The notes: generated from the letters alone by a model not told the origin. Numbered from the stretch's first letter, positions 9,550 through 18,006 are shown. The stretch: DNA of 59,711 nt from JBGOTP01 sp041476545 (GCA_041476545.1 JBGOTP010000001.1:1-59711); one strand, 5' to 3'. A program made the numbers and translations.

Positions 9550-9759
9550 CGAACCTTTCGTTTCGTTTCTTGGGTTTACGCATCGCCTTCTCGCCTGCCG
9601 GCGTTTGGGGGCGTCCCAAGCAGACGCCATTGTAGAACGCGGCCAGCTTGCTCGGATCCAGGCATTTCGTCGAGAAAATCACGTGCGGACCGGATTCAGC
9701 CCATCTCAAACACGCGGTATGGTCACGTTTGGAGCCTTGTCGCGTTCGATGGAGGTCAC

Positions 9760-10362
9760 ATGTGGATTCTGAAGCGGTCCTGCCCGGTTGTGGTCCTTGT
9801 GCTCGCTGGCGCAGCATGCCATACACGTCCGCCCGCGGTCTCGCCTTCGAGTCAGTCAGCGGTCTCGTCTCCCAGGACGTCGGCGTCGACTCCGACGGTC
9901 TCACCGCGTCCACCCGCGCCATCCCCACAGCCTGCCCCAACAGCGGCGACCGCTCGCCCGGCGGCCGTTTCAATGAGCGAGGAGGATCTGTTCCGCCTGA
10001 AATCGCTCGACGAACTGAACGCCGAGCATCCGCTCGCCGACACCTTCTTCGACTACGACCAGAATGCACTGCGTGACGATGCCCGGGCCACCCTGCAGAA
10101 AGACGCCGCCTGGCTGTCGAAGTGGCCCCAGACGGTCATCAATATCGAGGGTCACTGCGACGAGCGGGGGACACCAGAGTACAACCTTGCGCTCGGAGAA
10201 CGACGTGCATCGGTCGCAAGGGAGTATCTCGAAGGACTTGGCGTGAGCCCGAGCCGGATCCGCATAGTAAGCCTGGGTAAGGAGGCACCATTCTGTCTGG
10301 AGTCGAACGACGACTGCTGGGCGAAGAACCGCCGAGGACACTTCGTTGTCGTCGGGAAGTAG
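9760..10362 (+). CDS. pal: Peptidoglycan-associated lipoprotein (OmpA-family)
   Basis: An outer-membrane lipoprotein that binds peptidoglycan. The signal peptide ends in the lipobox LAGAAC with Cys20 as lipid site. A Pro/Ser/Thr-rich linker follows (about 25-70), then an OmpA C-terminal domain (about 85-200) with TFFDYDQNALR, IEGHCDERGTPEYN and LGERRASVAREYL. The start ATG 9760 has GGAGG at the right distance. No tol genes are seen, so it is detached from the usual tol-pal cluster. The next gene follows at once and probably shares its transcript. Confidence 0.9.
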   Translation: MWILKRSCPVVVLVLAGAACHTRPPAVSPSSQSAVSSPRTSASTPTVSPRPPAPSPQPAPTAATARPAAVSMSEEDLFRLKSLDELNAEHPLADTFFDYDQNALRDDARATLQKDAAWLSKWPQTVINIEGHCDERGTPEYNLALGERRASVAREYLEGLGVSPSRIRIVSLGKEAPFCLESNDDCWAKNRRGHFVVVGK

Positions 10363-10370
10363 GGCTCGCG

Positions 10371-10808
10371 TTGCCGAGAGCCAGTGGTCGACGGCTTGCC
10401 ATCCGTGCATCGTTGGCGCTTGCCCTTGTTGCGTGCGCACCGGGCCAAATCGACTCCGCATACTGGTGGCGTTCCCCGCGATTCGTCGCCGCCCTGCAAC
10501 TGAGTTCAGCGCAGGCGTCGCTCATCGACGAGATCTATCGAAACACCTTGCCCGAACGTTTGAAGTGCACCGAACAGGCTGAGGCAGCTCGTGCGCGGCT
10601 CGAACGCCTCCTGGATTCGGACAGGCCCGATGACGAGGTGCTCGAGGCAGCCGCATCAGAGTCGGCTGACGCCGATGCCGCCCGACGCAGCCTTCGAACC
10701 AAGATGCTCTACCGGATGTGGCTCGTGCTCACGCCCGTCCAGCGGTCGCAACTTGCCGAACTTGCGGCGAGCCACCCCACGCTCTCGCGACACGGTGACG
10801 AAGTGTGA
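10371..10808 (+). CDS. Periplasmic lipoprotein with LTxxQ-type motif (Spy/CpxP-like)
   Basis: A protein of 145 residues starting at TTG 10371, 9 nt after pal. The N-terminus is a lipoprotein signal with lipobox LVAC (Cys22). The mature part is helical and charged and includes LQLSSAQASLIDEIY and LVLTPVQRSQLAEL, which look like the two LTxxQ repeats of Spy/CpxP-type chaperones or heavy-metal sensors. The exact role is unknown. The link to pal suggests an envelope function. Confidence 0.65.
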   Translation: MPRASGRRLAIRASLALALVACAPGQIDSAYWWRSPRFVAALQLSSAQASLIDEIYRNTLPERLKCTEQAEAARARLERLLDSDRPDDEVLEAAASESADADAARRSLRTKMLYRMWLVLTPVQRSQLAELAASHPTLSRHGDEV

Positions 10809-10843
10809 TCGGAACTCGATCCACATTGCGGCTTGAAGTCGAC

Positions 10844-11494
10844 CTAGGAGATCACGCCGCGTCTGACGGCGTACAACACCAACTCGGCGGTGTTGTGTAT
10901 GTCAAGCTTTTGCAGAATGTGCGCGCGGTGCGTTTCGACGGTAGCGACGCCGACCGAGAGCAGGTCTGCAATCCCCTTGTTGCTGTGGCCTTCAGCAATC
11001 AACTGGAAGATTTCCCGTTCGCGCTCGGACAACGAGGCGAAACGGTCCACGATTCCTTTTTCCTCTAGATGTCGAACGTAGTCGTCGAGCATCACCTTGG
11101 CAACCGCAGGGCTGAAGAACGATTTTCCGGCTGCGACAGCGCTGACGCCCCGAATCAGGTCGGTATCGGCTGAATCTTTGAGCATGTAACCACGCGCCCC
11201 GGCCTTTAGCGCCTGAATGATGTAGGCCTCGTCCGCGTGCATGCTCAGAATCAGGACGCGGACCGAGGGTAAACGGCGCACTATCTGGCGAGTCGCCTCA
11301 ATCCCGTTCAAGAAGGGCATGCCTATGTCGAGAATCGCGACGTCGGGCTCGGTCGACAGCGCCTGACGCACGGCCTCTCGTCCGTCGCTCGCTTCCGCAA
11401 CAACCTCCCAATCTGGTCGTTCTTCGAGGATCTTCCGAAATCCCTGGCGCACGAGGGTGTGATCGTCGCCCACCAGAATTCGCAGCTTACCCAC
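10844..11494 (-). CDS. NarL/FixJ-type response regulator
   Basis: A DNA-binding response regulator of 216 residues. The receiver domain has the acidic pair in VGDDHTLVRQGF, the phosphoacceptor Asp in VAILDIGMPFLNG and the Lys in YMLKDSA. A LuxR-type HTH (about 150-215) contains LSEREREIFQLIAEGHSNKGIA and TVETHRAHILQKL. The start GTG 11494 overlaps the histidine kinase stop by 8 nt; the longer frame reads back into that gene. It forms a co-transcribed two-component pair. Target genes cannot be inferred. Confidence 0.92.
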   Translation of the reverse strand: MGKLRILVGDDHTLVRQGFRKILEERPDWEVVAEASDGREAVRQALSTEPDVAILDIGMPFLNGIEATRQIVRRLPSVRVLILSMHADEAYIIQALKAGARGYMLKDSADTDLIRGVSAVAAGKSFFSPAVAKVMLDDYVRHLEEKGIVDRFASLSEREREIFQLIAEGHSNKGIADLLSVGVATVETHRAHILQKLDIHNTAELVLYAVRRGVIS

Positions 11495-12929
11495 CCAGCA
11501 CCTGGCGAGTTGCCTCTTGAGGGACGTCAATTGGGGTCGAATCCGCGCTCGATTCCTCGACGAGTGGAGCACGAGTTTCTGCTGGTACCTCTACGGTCAA
11601 GCGCGTCCCTTTTCCTGGCCCGCTCTCCACGCGAACCGTTCCGCCAAGTTTAGCCGCTCGCTCCCGAATGCCGACGAGACCGAGACCCCGGCTCCCATCG
11701 ACCGAGCGCGTGCTGGTGGCGTCAAATCCGACACCGTCATCTTCGACAGTCACGAGGAGCGTGTTCGTCAGACGCTGGAGGTACACGCGGCAGGTCGTCG
11801 CTCCCGCGTGCTTCGCGACATTGGTCAAGGCTTCCTGTATGATGCGGTAGACCGCCGCCTCGGTTTCGGGCGCGACGCGTTCGTCCATGCGATCGTGGAG
11901 CACGTCGACGCGAATACCGTGTCGTCTCGAAAACCCCTTCAGGTACCACTCCGTTGCGGCAGTCAGACCCAGATCATCGAGTAGCGCTGGGTGAAGCAAG
12001 TGCGACAGATCGCGTACCGTGTGAAGAGCTCCATCAGCAATTGAACGGGCGTCTTCGAGGACATCTGGAGCACCACCTGCGCCATCGATGGCACGCTGGG
12101 CAACTGCGAGCTCGACTTTAATCGCCGTCAGCGCCTGACCGACTTCGTCGTGTAGCTCGCGAGCGATGCTCCGCCGTTCTTCTTCCTGCGCATTGAGCAA
12201 CTTCGCCGAGAGCTGCTGAAGGTCGCGCGTGTTCTGCACGTCCTTCGCTCGCTGCCGGCGAAGGCGATCCTCAAGACGTCCTGCGTACAGCGTGGCGAGC
12301 AGGGCTATGCCTAGGCTTGCGGCAAGGGCGACGCCCAGGCTCTGCCAGATTCGACGCTGGGTCATATGGTACACATCAGCAACCGCGGACTGCTGTTGGA
12401 TGAACGCGCCGCGGTTGAGTGCCTGCGCCTGTTCGGACTGGCCAATCACGAGCTCGCGTTTGGGCATCACGCGGGTGCGCAGCAGCGTGCGAGCTTCCGT
12501 CGGCCATCGCGCGGAGTCTGTGGCTAGCGCGTCCAGCATCGTGCGGCGAAACTCTTCGATTTCGCCGCGCAGCCGCGACACTTCCGCGCGTTCCGTCTCA
12601 GAATCCAGCACGGGCACGTACTGCTGCAACGCCTCGTCGACCACTTTGTACGAGTCCTCCATGCGGCGGCGGTAGTCCACGGCGGTGGCCGGGTCGGGGT
12701 CCAGGAGAGCGTCTCGTACGTAGACCGACCCCAGCAGTACCTGCGTCCGAACGGTCGAGAGCACCTCCTGCGCGCGCATGTACCGTGCGTTGATCGCGGC
12801 AGCTTGTCGTTCGACATCGCCGATCCGACGCGTGAAGTAATACCCGGCGAACAACCAGATTCCGACAACCAGTCCGAACCCGAGAAAAAGTGCGGCTCGG
12901 ATCGGGCGCCCGAGGCGCTCACGCTCCAT
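11487..12929 (-). CDS. NarX-type sensor histidine kinase with CHASE3-like sensor
   Basis: A membrane kinase of 480 residues. TM1 is ALFLGFGLVVGIWLFAGYYF. A periplasmic helical domain (about 35-195) resembles CHASE3/4HB sensors. TM2 is GVALAASLGIALLATLYAG. The HisKA_3 dimerisation helix carries the phospho-site in RSIARELHDEVGQAL. The HATPase domain has NVAKHAG (N box), DDGVGFD and GLGLVGIRERA. It would phosphorylate the regulator encoded next (8-nt overlap). The start is ATG 12929, or GTG 12932 directly before it. It is divergent from the phosphatase gene, with 134 bp between. Confidence 0.92.
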   Translation of the reverse strand: MERERLGRPIRAALFLGFGLVVGIWLFAGYYFTRRIGDVERQAAAINARYMRAQEVLSTVRTQVLLGSVYVRDALLDPDPATAVDYRRRMEDSYKVVDEALQQYVPVLDSETERAEVSRLRGEIEEFRRTMLDALATDSARWPTEARTLLRTRVMPKRELVIGQSEQAQALNRGAFIQQQSAVADVYHMTQRRIWQSLGVALAASLGIALLATLYAGRLEDRLRRQRAKDVQNTRDLQQLSAKLLNAQEEERRSIARELHDEVGQALTAIKVELAVAQRAIDGAGGAPDVLEDARSIADGALHTVRDLSHLLHPALLDDLGLTAATEWYLKGFSRRHGIRVDVLHDRMDERVAPETEAAVYRIIQEALTNVAKHAGATTCRVYLQRLTNTLLVTVEDDGVGFDATSTRSVDGSRGLGLVGIRERAAKLGGTVRVESGPGKGTRLTVEVPAETRAPLVEESSADSTPIDVPQEATRQVLGG

Positions 12930-13063
12930 CACAGCGGCATCATATCTCGTGCTGTCGTGTCGGGCGCGGCCTCCACGGTTTTGGTGTCAAGAATACCGGC
13001 CCGACCGGATACGATCAGTCACTGGTTGCGCGTACGCTTCGTGTAACGCTATCGAGTGCCCCC

Positions 13064-13921
13064 ATGCAACCAATCCCCTCGATTCTGGTATTTTGCGACC
13101 TGGACGACACGCTGTTCGAGCCTCATACGTTTTCAGTCGATGCGTCGGCACGGCGCGCGTTGGACCGCATCGAGCGCGAACGACTTCCGGTGGTGTTCTG
13201 TTCGAGCAAGACTCGCGCGGAAATCGAGGTCATTCAGCAGGAACTTGGTATCAACCAGCCGTTCATCTGCGAGGATGGCGGCGCGGCCTTTCTTCCCCAC
13301 GGGTACTTCGGCTCCAGGGCATCCCCGGTCACCGACGTCGCGGGCTACGAGGTCGTGGAATTCGGCCGGCCGCGTGCAGACGTCGTCGCCGCGCTGCATC
13401 GCGCCGCTGATCGGGTGGGCGTGCAGATCGTCGGGTTCAGTGATATGTCGGTAGAGGAGGTTGCAGTCGATTGCGATTTGCCGTTTCTACAGGCGCGACT
13501 CGCAAAGCTGCGTGAGTACAGCGAACCATTCCGTGTTGTTAATGCCACGCACAGCGGAGTTCCGCGTTTGTTCAAGGTGTTGCGCGCGGTGGGGCTCGAG
13601 TGCACGAGTCGCGGTCGCTACTACCACCTCGGATCCAATCGGCTCGGCATCGGTGCCCAGTTTCTTCGCGGCCTGTACCGGCGAGCGTTTGGCGAGGTCA
13701 TGACCGTCGCGTTCGGCGACCACGGGAGCGCTGCGCCGCTCCTGCGGCAAGCGGACATTCCGTTGGTCGTCGCATCCGGCGCCTTTGGCGAGACGGCGCA
13801 TCTGCTGGCCAGCGTTCCAGCCGCTCGTCTCATTGTTGTCGATTCCGTGGGCACATGGGCCGAGGGGATCCTCGAAATCGCAGACGCAGCGCAACTCAGA
13901 AAACGCTCATGTTCAGCCTGA
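13064..13921 (+). CDS. Mannosyl-3-phosphoglycerate phosphatase-like HAD protein
   Basis: A HAD-superfamily phosphatase of 285 residues. Known MPGP enzymes remove phosphate from mannosyl-3-phosphoglycerate to give the compatible solute mannosylglycerate. Motif I is VFCDLDDTLFE (D12, D14). Motif II is VVFCSSKTR. The family lid ICEDGGAAFLPHGYF is present. In motif IV the sequence reads AFGDHGSAAPLL, where relatives usually have GDxxND-APLL. The second acidic residue seems replaced by Ala, which may lower metal binding or change activity. ATG 13064 starts right at the conserved strand. No mannosyl-3-phosphoglycerate synthase gene is in the window. Confidence 0.8.
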   Translation: MQPIPSILVFCDLDDTLFEPHTFSVDASARRALDRIERERLPVVFCSSKTRAEIEVIQQELGINQPFICEDGGAAFLPHGYFGSRASPVTDVAGYEVVEFGRPRADVVAALHRAADRVGVQIVGFSDMSVEEVAVDCDLPFLQARLAKLREYSEPFRVVNATHSGVPRLFKVLRAVGLECTSRGRYYHLGSNRLGIGAQFLRGLYRRAFGEVMTVAFGDHGSAAPLLRQADIPLVVASGAFGETAHLLASVPAARLIVVDSVGTWAEGILEIADAAQLRKRSCSA

Positions 13922-14029
13922 TTGTCATAGCCCGCTGCTGCTCTGTTTCCGCGGCACACGCAGTCTGAACGGGCAGGAGTCCGAATCTTGATGGTCTCCG
14001 ATCGCCGCAAGAAGCAAAGCGAGGTGAGC

Positions 14030-14110
14030 ATGTCTGCATTGAGCTTTCTCTTGGTACTCAACGCGATTATTTTTGTGTACGACCACTCGAAGATGTGGTG
14101 GCGCAAATAA
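14030..14110 (+). CDS. Possible small membrane protein
   Basis: A 26-codon frame MSALSFLLVLNAIIFVYDH... ending WWRK. It is one hydrophobic helix with a basic C-terminus, and GAGGTG lies about 4 nt before ATG 14030. An in-frame ATG at 13991 would add a charged N-terminus. The look is that of a one-helix small membrane protein, but no family is recognised. It ends just before a half copy of the CAGGGCT/AGCCCTG repeat. Confidence 0.35.
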   Translation: MSALSFLLVLNAIIFVYDHSKMWWRK

Positions 14111-14123
14111 AGCCCTGCACTAC
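14111..14123. repeat. Half REP-like element
   Basis: AGCCCTGCACTAC matches the right half plus tail of the complete hairpins at 23254 and 35664. The left half is missing. Confidence 0.55.
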
Positions 14124-14126
14124 TCC

Positions 14127-14819
14127 TCATTGCCGCACGGTGCGCTTCTCGATGCGCTTTTCGTACGTCGCGCCCTTGAAGAGATGTTTAACGTAAATGC
14201 CTGGCGTGACGACGTGGTCTGGATCGATCTCACCGGGCTCCACGAGATGCTCGACCTCGGCGATCGTGACGCGTGCCGCCGTGGCCATCACCGGATTGAA
14301 ATTGCGCGCCGTTCGCCGGTACACGAGATTGCCGACGCGATCGCCCTTCCACGCCCGGACGAACGCAAAGTCCGCTCGCAGCGGCATCTCGAGGACGTAC
14401 GGCTTGCCGTTGATGAGTCGCGTTTCCTTCCCTTCGGCGACGATGGTGCCGTAGGCGGTTGGCGTGAAGAACCCCCCAATGCCGGCGCCGGCAGCGCGAA
14501 TCCGTTCGGAAAACGTGCCCTGCGGCACGAGATCCACGTCGATTTCCTTCGTCAGGAACTGGCGCTCGAATTCCTTGTTTTCGCCGACGTAGGTCGAGAT
14601 CATCTTCTTGACCTGCCGCGCCTTCAGCAGCACGCCGATCCCGAAATCGTCGACGCCCGCGTTGTTGCTGATAAGCGTGAGGTTCTTCGTGCCTCGGGCG
14701 AGCAGCGCCTGGATCAAGTTCTCGGGAATGCCGCAGAGGCCGAAGCCTCCCATCATGATCGTGGCGCCGTCGGGAACGAGCGCGATGGCCGCGTCCGCAT
14801 TCGCAAGGACTTTGTTCAT
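14127..14819 (-). CDS. scoA: 3-oxoacid CoA-transferase subunit A
   Basis: The alpha chain of succinyl- or acetyl-CoA:acetoacetate CoA-transferase, 230 residues. The CoA-binding signature GATIMMGGFGLCGIPENLI is at the N-terminus, and ISNNAGVDDFGIG and GTFSERIRAAGAGIGGFFTP follow. It must pair with subunit B encoded at 8466-9134. A 5-kb block of unrelated genes separates them, so the two chains need separate transcripts. TATAAT (14829-14834) lies 9 nt before ATG 14819 without a ribosome site, which suggests a leaderless message. Confidence 0.92.
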   Translation of the reverse strand: MNKVLANADAAIALVPDGATIMMGGFGLCGIPENLIQALLARGTKNLTLISNNAGVDDFGIGVLLKARQVKKMISTYVGENKEFERQFLTKEIDVDLVPQGTFSERIRAAGAGIGGFFTPTAYGTIVAEGKETRLINGKPYVLEMPLRADFAFVRAWKGDRVGNLVYRRTARNFNPVMATAARVTIAEVEHLVEPGEIDPDHVVTPGIYVKHLFKGATYEKRIEKRTVRQ

Positions 14820-14828
14820 TGAGGCTTG

Positions 14829-14834
14829 ATTATA
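14829..14834 (-). promoter_or_regulatory. -10 hexamer of scoA
   Basis: Perfect TATAAT on the minus strand, 9 nt before the scoA ATG. Confidence 0.45.
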
Positions 14835-14862
14835 GTCGGACGCGACAACGACTCTGCCGCTC

Positions 14863-15300
14863 CTATCGCGTCGCGTCGACGGTCCGGACGTGTCCCTGTT
14901 TCGCGTAGCTGAGAATGCGCTTGTCGCATGTCACGAGTGCCGCGCCCGTCAGCCGGGCGGTCGCGATCAGGATGCGATCGGCCGGGTCTCGGTGTAGCGA
15001 TCCGGGAAGGCGTGTGCTTTCGATGGCAATCGAGGGCGAGAGCCCCTTCAGCTGGACGCCGGGGAAGGCCAGCGCCCGTCCCACCCACGTGCGCACATCC
15101 TGAGAGAGCTCGATGCGGTGGATCGCTTGGAGCAGCGCGATTTCCCAGACGGAGATCGTCGAGACAAGGAGATCGCCGCGCTGGACCGCGGCTTCGACGA
15201 GGGGTCCGATCCGCCGCGAGAACCGCTTGGGCTCGTTCTCGACATACCAGACCCAGATGTGTGTGTCGAGCAGGAGCCCGCGATCCGCGTCACGATCCAT
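14863..15300 (-). CDS. vapC: PIN-domain toxin (VapC family)
   Basis: A PIN RNase of about 145 residues. The opening strand LLLDTHIWVWY gives the first Asp. VSTISVWEIALL gives the Glu. HRDPADRILIATA and LVTCDKRIL give the C-terminal acidic residues, typical of the LDTH subgroup. ATG 15300 overlaps the 3' end of the antitoxin gene by 11 nt. All metal ligands look present. It is on the same strand as the aromatic supraoperon and directly downstream of it, but the antitoxin has its own candidate operator. Confidence 0.9.
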   Translation of the reverse strand: MDRDADRGLLLDTHIWVWYVENEPKRFSRRIGPLVEAAVQRGDLLVSTISVWEIALLQAIHRIELSQDVRTWVGRALAFPGVQLKGLSPSIAIESTRLPGSLHRDPADRILIATARLTGAALVTCDKRILSYAKQGHVRTVDATR

Positions 15301-15622
15301 CGTCCCAGCCTGCGAGCGCCTCCCACGGCTCATCGAGCGGGCTGACGATATCGCCGAGCACCTTGACCGTGCCTTTCATGCTGCCGAGCAGCGGACGCCG
15401 CACCACGCGGATGGGCACCAGCTTGGCGACCGGCGTGCCACGCTTCGTGATGACGTACTCGCCACCCCGGTCGCGCACTTCGTCCATGATGGCGAGACAG
15501 CGGGCCTTGAACTCGCCCGCGGAGATTTCCCGGCTGCCGCCGGCGGGAGCGGCCTCCGGAGCGTAGATCGCGGGAGATTCCCGCACGGAGGACGGGCGTT
15601 GTTTGGGTGTCTGGTATTTCAT
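15290..15622 (-). CDS. Phd/YefM-type antitoxin
   Basis: An antitoxin of about 110 residues. The Phd fold is seen in EISAGEFKARCLAIMDEVRD and GGEYVITKRGTPVAKLVP. The C-terminal tail (SPLDEPWEALAGWDD) is the likely toxin-binding part. MKYQTPK at ATG 15622 is chosen as start because an operator-like repeat lies just upstream; ATG 15628 is an alternative. The N-terminal Ser/Pro/Ala-rich extension before the Phd core is unusual. It would repress its own operon and block the PIN toxin encoded next. Confidence 0.85.
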   Translation of the reverse strand: MKYQTPKQRPSSVRESPAIYAPEAAPAGGSREISAGEFKARCLAIMDEVRDRGGEYVITKRGTPVAKLVPIRVVRRPLLGSMKGTVKVLGDIVSPLDEPWEALAGWDDGS

Positions 15623-15644
15623 GACCATGGATCCATGACCATGG
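15621..15644. promoter_or_regulatory. Candidate operator of the Phd/VapC operon
   Basis: ATGACCATGG occurs twice as a direct repeat (15621-15630 and 15635-15644) around the palindrome ATGGATCCAT (15627-15636). It overlaps the possible antitoxin start codons, a usual place for Phd autoregulation. Confidence 0.45.
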
Positions 15645-15688
15645 TAACACATGCCGCTGCGTCAAGCCCCAACGCGCCCTATCACCCG

Positions 15689-16576
15689 CTACTTCGTCAG
15701 ACGCTCCCGCCATCGGGCCGCAGCTTGAAACACCTCGGTCAGCCGTTCACCGTCGGCGAGATCGCGACGCAGGTCGGTCAGGATGGCGATGAGAGTGTCG
15801 AGCGAGGCGCCAATCTCATCGCTGTTTGTGGCGGCGATGTCCTTCCAGATCTCCGCCGAGCTCGACGCGAGTCTCGTGGTATCGACCAAGCCGCGCCCCG
15901 CGAGCGCCAGTCCTTCGCCGCCGACCGCATCGCCAACCGTCTGCATCAGCGCGCTGGCCGTCAGCTGTGGAAGGTGACTCAGAAACGCCAGCAGACGATC
16001 GTGGGCGCCGGCCCCCATCATCCGCGGCTCGGCGCCAAGTGCCTGAACAAAGGACAGCAGTTGTTCGAGCCCGCCGCCGGGGGCGTCGCCTGACGGCGTG
16101 AAGAGCCACGGACGGCCCTTGAAGAGATCCGGCCTGGCGTGCTCGAGGCCGCTCGCCGCGGACCCTCCGAGTGGATGGCCGCCCACGAACATAAATCGTG
16201 CTGGCAGTCTGCGCGCCGCCTCCACAATCGCGCGCTTCGTGCTGCCGACGTCGGTGATCACGGCCGGCGTTCGTACGTTCTCGTCGAGCTCCTCGAGGAG
16301 CGCGAGATTCTGCCGGACGGGGGCGGCGAGGATCACGACGTCGGCTTCGGCCAGCACGATGAGGTGGTCGGCCGCCACATCGATCGCGTGAAGGCGCATG
16401 GCGGTTTCGAGCACGTCTTTGTTGTCGACGCCGATGACGAGCGCGCTCGGCCAGATCTCGCGGGCCGCCAGCGCGATCGATCCCCCGATCAATCCGAGAC
16501 CGACAATGCCGATGCGTTGGAAGACGGGCGGCTGTCGATCGACAGGCCGCCCGGGTTGGATGACAGGTAGCGCCAC
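15689..16576 (-). CDS. tyrA: Prephenate dehydrogenase
   Basis: Oxidises prephenate to 4-hydroxyphenylpyruvate in tyrosine synthesis. The protein has 295 residues. The NAD-binding loop is IGIVGLGLIGGSIA (about 22-35). The catalytic region includes ITDVGSTK and FVGGHPLGGS, and the helical dimerisation domain fills the C-terminal half. There is no fused chorismate mutase or ACT domain; chorismate mutase is a separate gene two positions upstream. Start GTG 16576 lies 4 nt after the DAHP synthase stop. It is the last gene of the supraoperon, so the attenuator would place the tyrosine branch under leader control. Confidence 0.93.
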   Translation of the reverse strand: MALPVIQPGRPVDRQPPVFQRIGIVGLGLIGGSIALAAREIWPSALVIGVDNKDVLETAMRLHAIDVAADHLIVLAEADVVILAAPVRQNLALLEELDENVRTPAVITDVGSTKRAIVEAARRLPARFMFVGGHPLGGSAASGLEHARPDLFKGRPWLFTPSGDAPGGGLEQLLSFVQALGAEPRMMGAGAHDRLLAFLSHLPQLTASALMQTVGDAVGGEGLALAGRGLVDTTRLASSSAEIWKDIAATNSDEIGASLDTLIAILTDLRRDLADGERLTEVFQAAARWRERLTK

Positions 16577-16580
16577 GTCT

Positions 16581-17627
16581 TCAGTCTCTCCGACCGCGGC
16601 CTGCGACGGATTCCAGACAGATCCCGCGGCCGATCGCCGGGGCGATGATGCGGAGTTCGGCCATCAGGCGATCGAACTGCTGCGGGAGCAGGGCCTGGGG
16701 GCCGTCGCTCAGGGCGCGATCGGGATCACCGTGCACTTCGACGAGCAGACCATCGGCACCGGCGGCGACCGCGGCGCGAGCCATGGGAGCGACCATGTCG
16801 CGGCGTCCCGCCGCATGGCTCGGATCCGCGACCATCGGGAGGTGGCTCAGTTTCTTGACGATCGGAATGGACGACACGTCGAACGTGTTGCGGGTGGCCG
16901 TTTCGAACGTGCGGATCCCCCGCTCGCAGAGAATCACTTCGCTGTTGCCACCGCTCAGAATGTATTCCGCCGACAAGAGCAGCTCTTCAATCGTCGCCAT
17001 CAGCCCGCGCTTTAAGAGGACAGGTTTCCGGGCGTGTCCGAGCTCCCTCAAGAGCGTGTAGTTCTGCATGTTGCGGGCCCCCACCTGGAAGATGTCGCAG
17101 TACTCTCCCACGAGCGGGATCTGGCTCACGTCCATCACTTCCGAGACGAGCACCAGCCCCTCCGCCCTGCTGGCGTCGCGCAGGAGGCGGAGCCCCTCCT
17201 CGCCGAGCCCCTGAAAACTGTACGGCGAACTGCGCGGCTTGAACGCACCGCCGCGGAACACCTTGGCACCGGCACGCCTCACGGCCGCCGCCGTCGCCCG
17301 CACCTGCGTCTCGCTCTCAGCGGAACACGGTCCGGCCATCACGATGACTTCATCACCACCGATGCGCACGTCGCCGACGGTAATGACCGTGTTCTCCGGC
17401 TTGAACGTGCGGCTCGCCAGTTTGTAGGGCTCTGAAATGCGCACCACGTCGTGCACGCCGTCGAGCATCTGGATTAGTCCTGGATCGGGCCTGGTCTGCC
17501 CGACGACGCCCAGCACCGTCCGGGTGGCTCCGGTCGATCGGTGCACGTCCATCCCCATCCCCACCAACCGGGCCACGACGAGTTCGATCTGCTCTTCGCT
17601 CGCCCGCTCCTGCATTACGACAACCAT
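16581..17627 (-). CDS. aroF: 3-deoxy-7-phosphoheptulonate (DAHP) synthase, type I-beta with N-terminal regulatory domain
   Basis: First enzyme of the shikimate pathway, joining phosphoenolpyruvate and erythrose-4-phosphate. About residues 1-65 form a ferredoxin-like regulatory domain (MVVVMQERASEEQIELVV...), as in Thermotoga-type enzymes that are feedback-inhibited by Tyr or Phe. The barrel carries VIMAGPCSAES, GGAFKPRSSPYSFQGLG, QVGARNMQN, LLKRG, ILCERGIRTFE, ADPSHAAGRR and VEVHGDPDRALSDGPQ. ATG 17627 is preferred; GTG 17648 is in frame. It follows chorismate mutase, with repeats filling the gap, and leads into tyrA with 4 nt between. Confidence 0.94.
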   Translation of the reverse strand: MVVVMQERASEEQIELVVARLVGMGMDVHRSTGATRTVLGVVGQTRPDPGLIQMLDGVHDVVRISEPYKLASRTFKPENTVITVGDVRIGGDEVIVMAGPCSAESETQVRATAAAVRRAGAKVFRGGAFKPRSSPYSFQGLGEEGLRLLRDASRAEGLVLVSEVMDVSQIPLVGEYCDIFQVGARNMQNYTLLRELGHARKPVLLKRGLMATIEELLLSAEYILSGGNSEVILCERGIRTFETATRNTFDVSSIPIVKKLSHLPMVADPSHAAGRRDMVAPMARAAVAAGADGLLVEVHGDPDRALSDGPQALLPQQFDRLMAELRIIAPAIGRGICLESVAGRGRRD

Positions 17628-17676
17628 GAACTTTCTCGCCTCCACCACGAATGCCTGGTGCCCGGGTCTCCCCGCT

Positions 17677-17715
17677 CTCAGCTATCGGCTCTCAGCGCTC
17701 AGCCGTCAGCGTTCT
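17677..17715. repeat. GCTGA-type degenerate intergenic repeat
   Basis: On the minus strand GCTGACGGC-TGAGCGCTGAGAGCC-GATAGCTGAGAGC; on the plus strand TCTCAGC/CTCTCAGCGCTCAGC units. It fills the gap between chorismate mutase and DAHP synthase. The same type is at 1567-1590 and about 31079-31092. Confidence 0.6.
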
Positions 17716-18001
17716 CCGCTTCGCCGTCTCCATGAACGACTCGCCGCTCGAGGCGGCGCGCCTCGTCGATGATCCGCTCGAACAGTCTCCCGATCGCGTC
17801 GGCGCCGAGCGGTCCCTCTCCCGCGATCTCGCGGACGTGTCTGAGCACGTCCTTTTCTCGATCGGGCTGATACACCTCAACGCCCTGGGCTTTCTTTAGC
17901 TCTCCTACGGCACACACGCACCGGGCGCGCTCGTTGAGCAGGCGCACCAGCACTTCATCCACACGGTCGATGTCGCGTCGCAAATCGTCGAGCGTGGCCA
18001 T
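17699..18001 (-). CDS. Chorismate mutase (AroQ type)
   Basis: Converts chorismate to prephenate, the entry to Phe and Tyr. It has about 100 residues and is all helical. The first helix, LDDLRRDIDRVDEVLVRLLNERAR, carries the conserved Arg residues and the I-D-xx-D pattern. The second region contains VYQPDREKDVLRHVRE with the substrate-binding Arg/Lys. The third is IGRLFERIIDEARRLE. It is a free-standing monofunctional enzyme. ATG 18001 is 5 nt after the trpA stop. Its place between trpA and aroF makes the trp operon a combined Trp/Tyr/Phe operon. Confidence 0.92.
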   Translation of the reverse strand: MATLDDLRRDIDRVDEVLVRLLNERARCVCAVGELKKAQGVEVYQPDREKDVLRHVREIAGEGPLGADAIGRLFERIIDEARRLERRVVHGDGEAENADG

Positions 18002-18006
18002 GTGTG

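Noticed and set aside
15621..15644. Insertion-sequence end or att site
   Set aside because: The repeat sits exactly at the antitoxin start and fits an operator; no transposase or target duplication is nearby.
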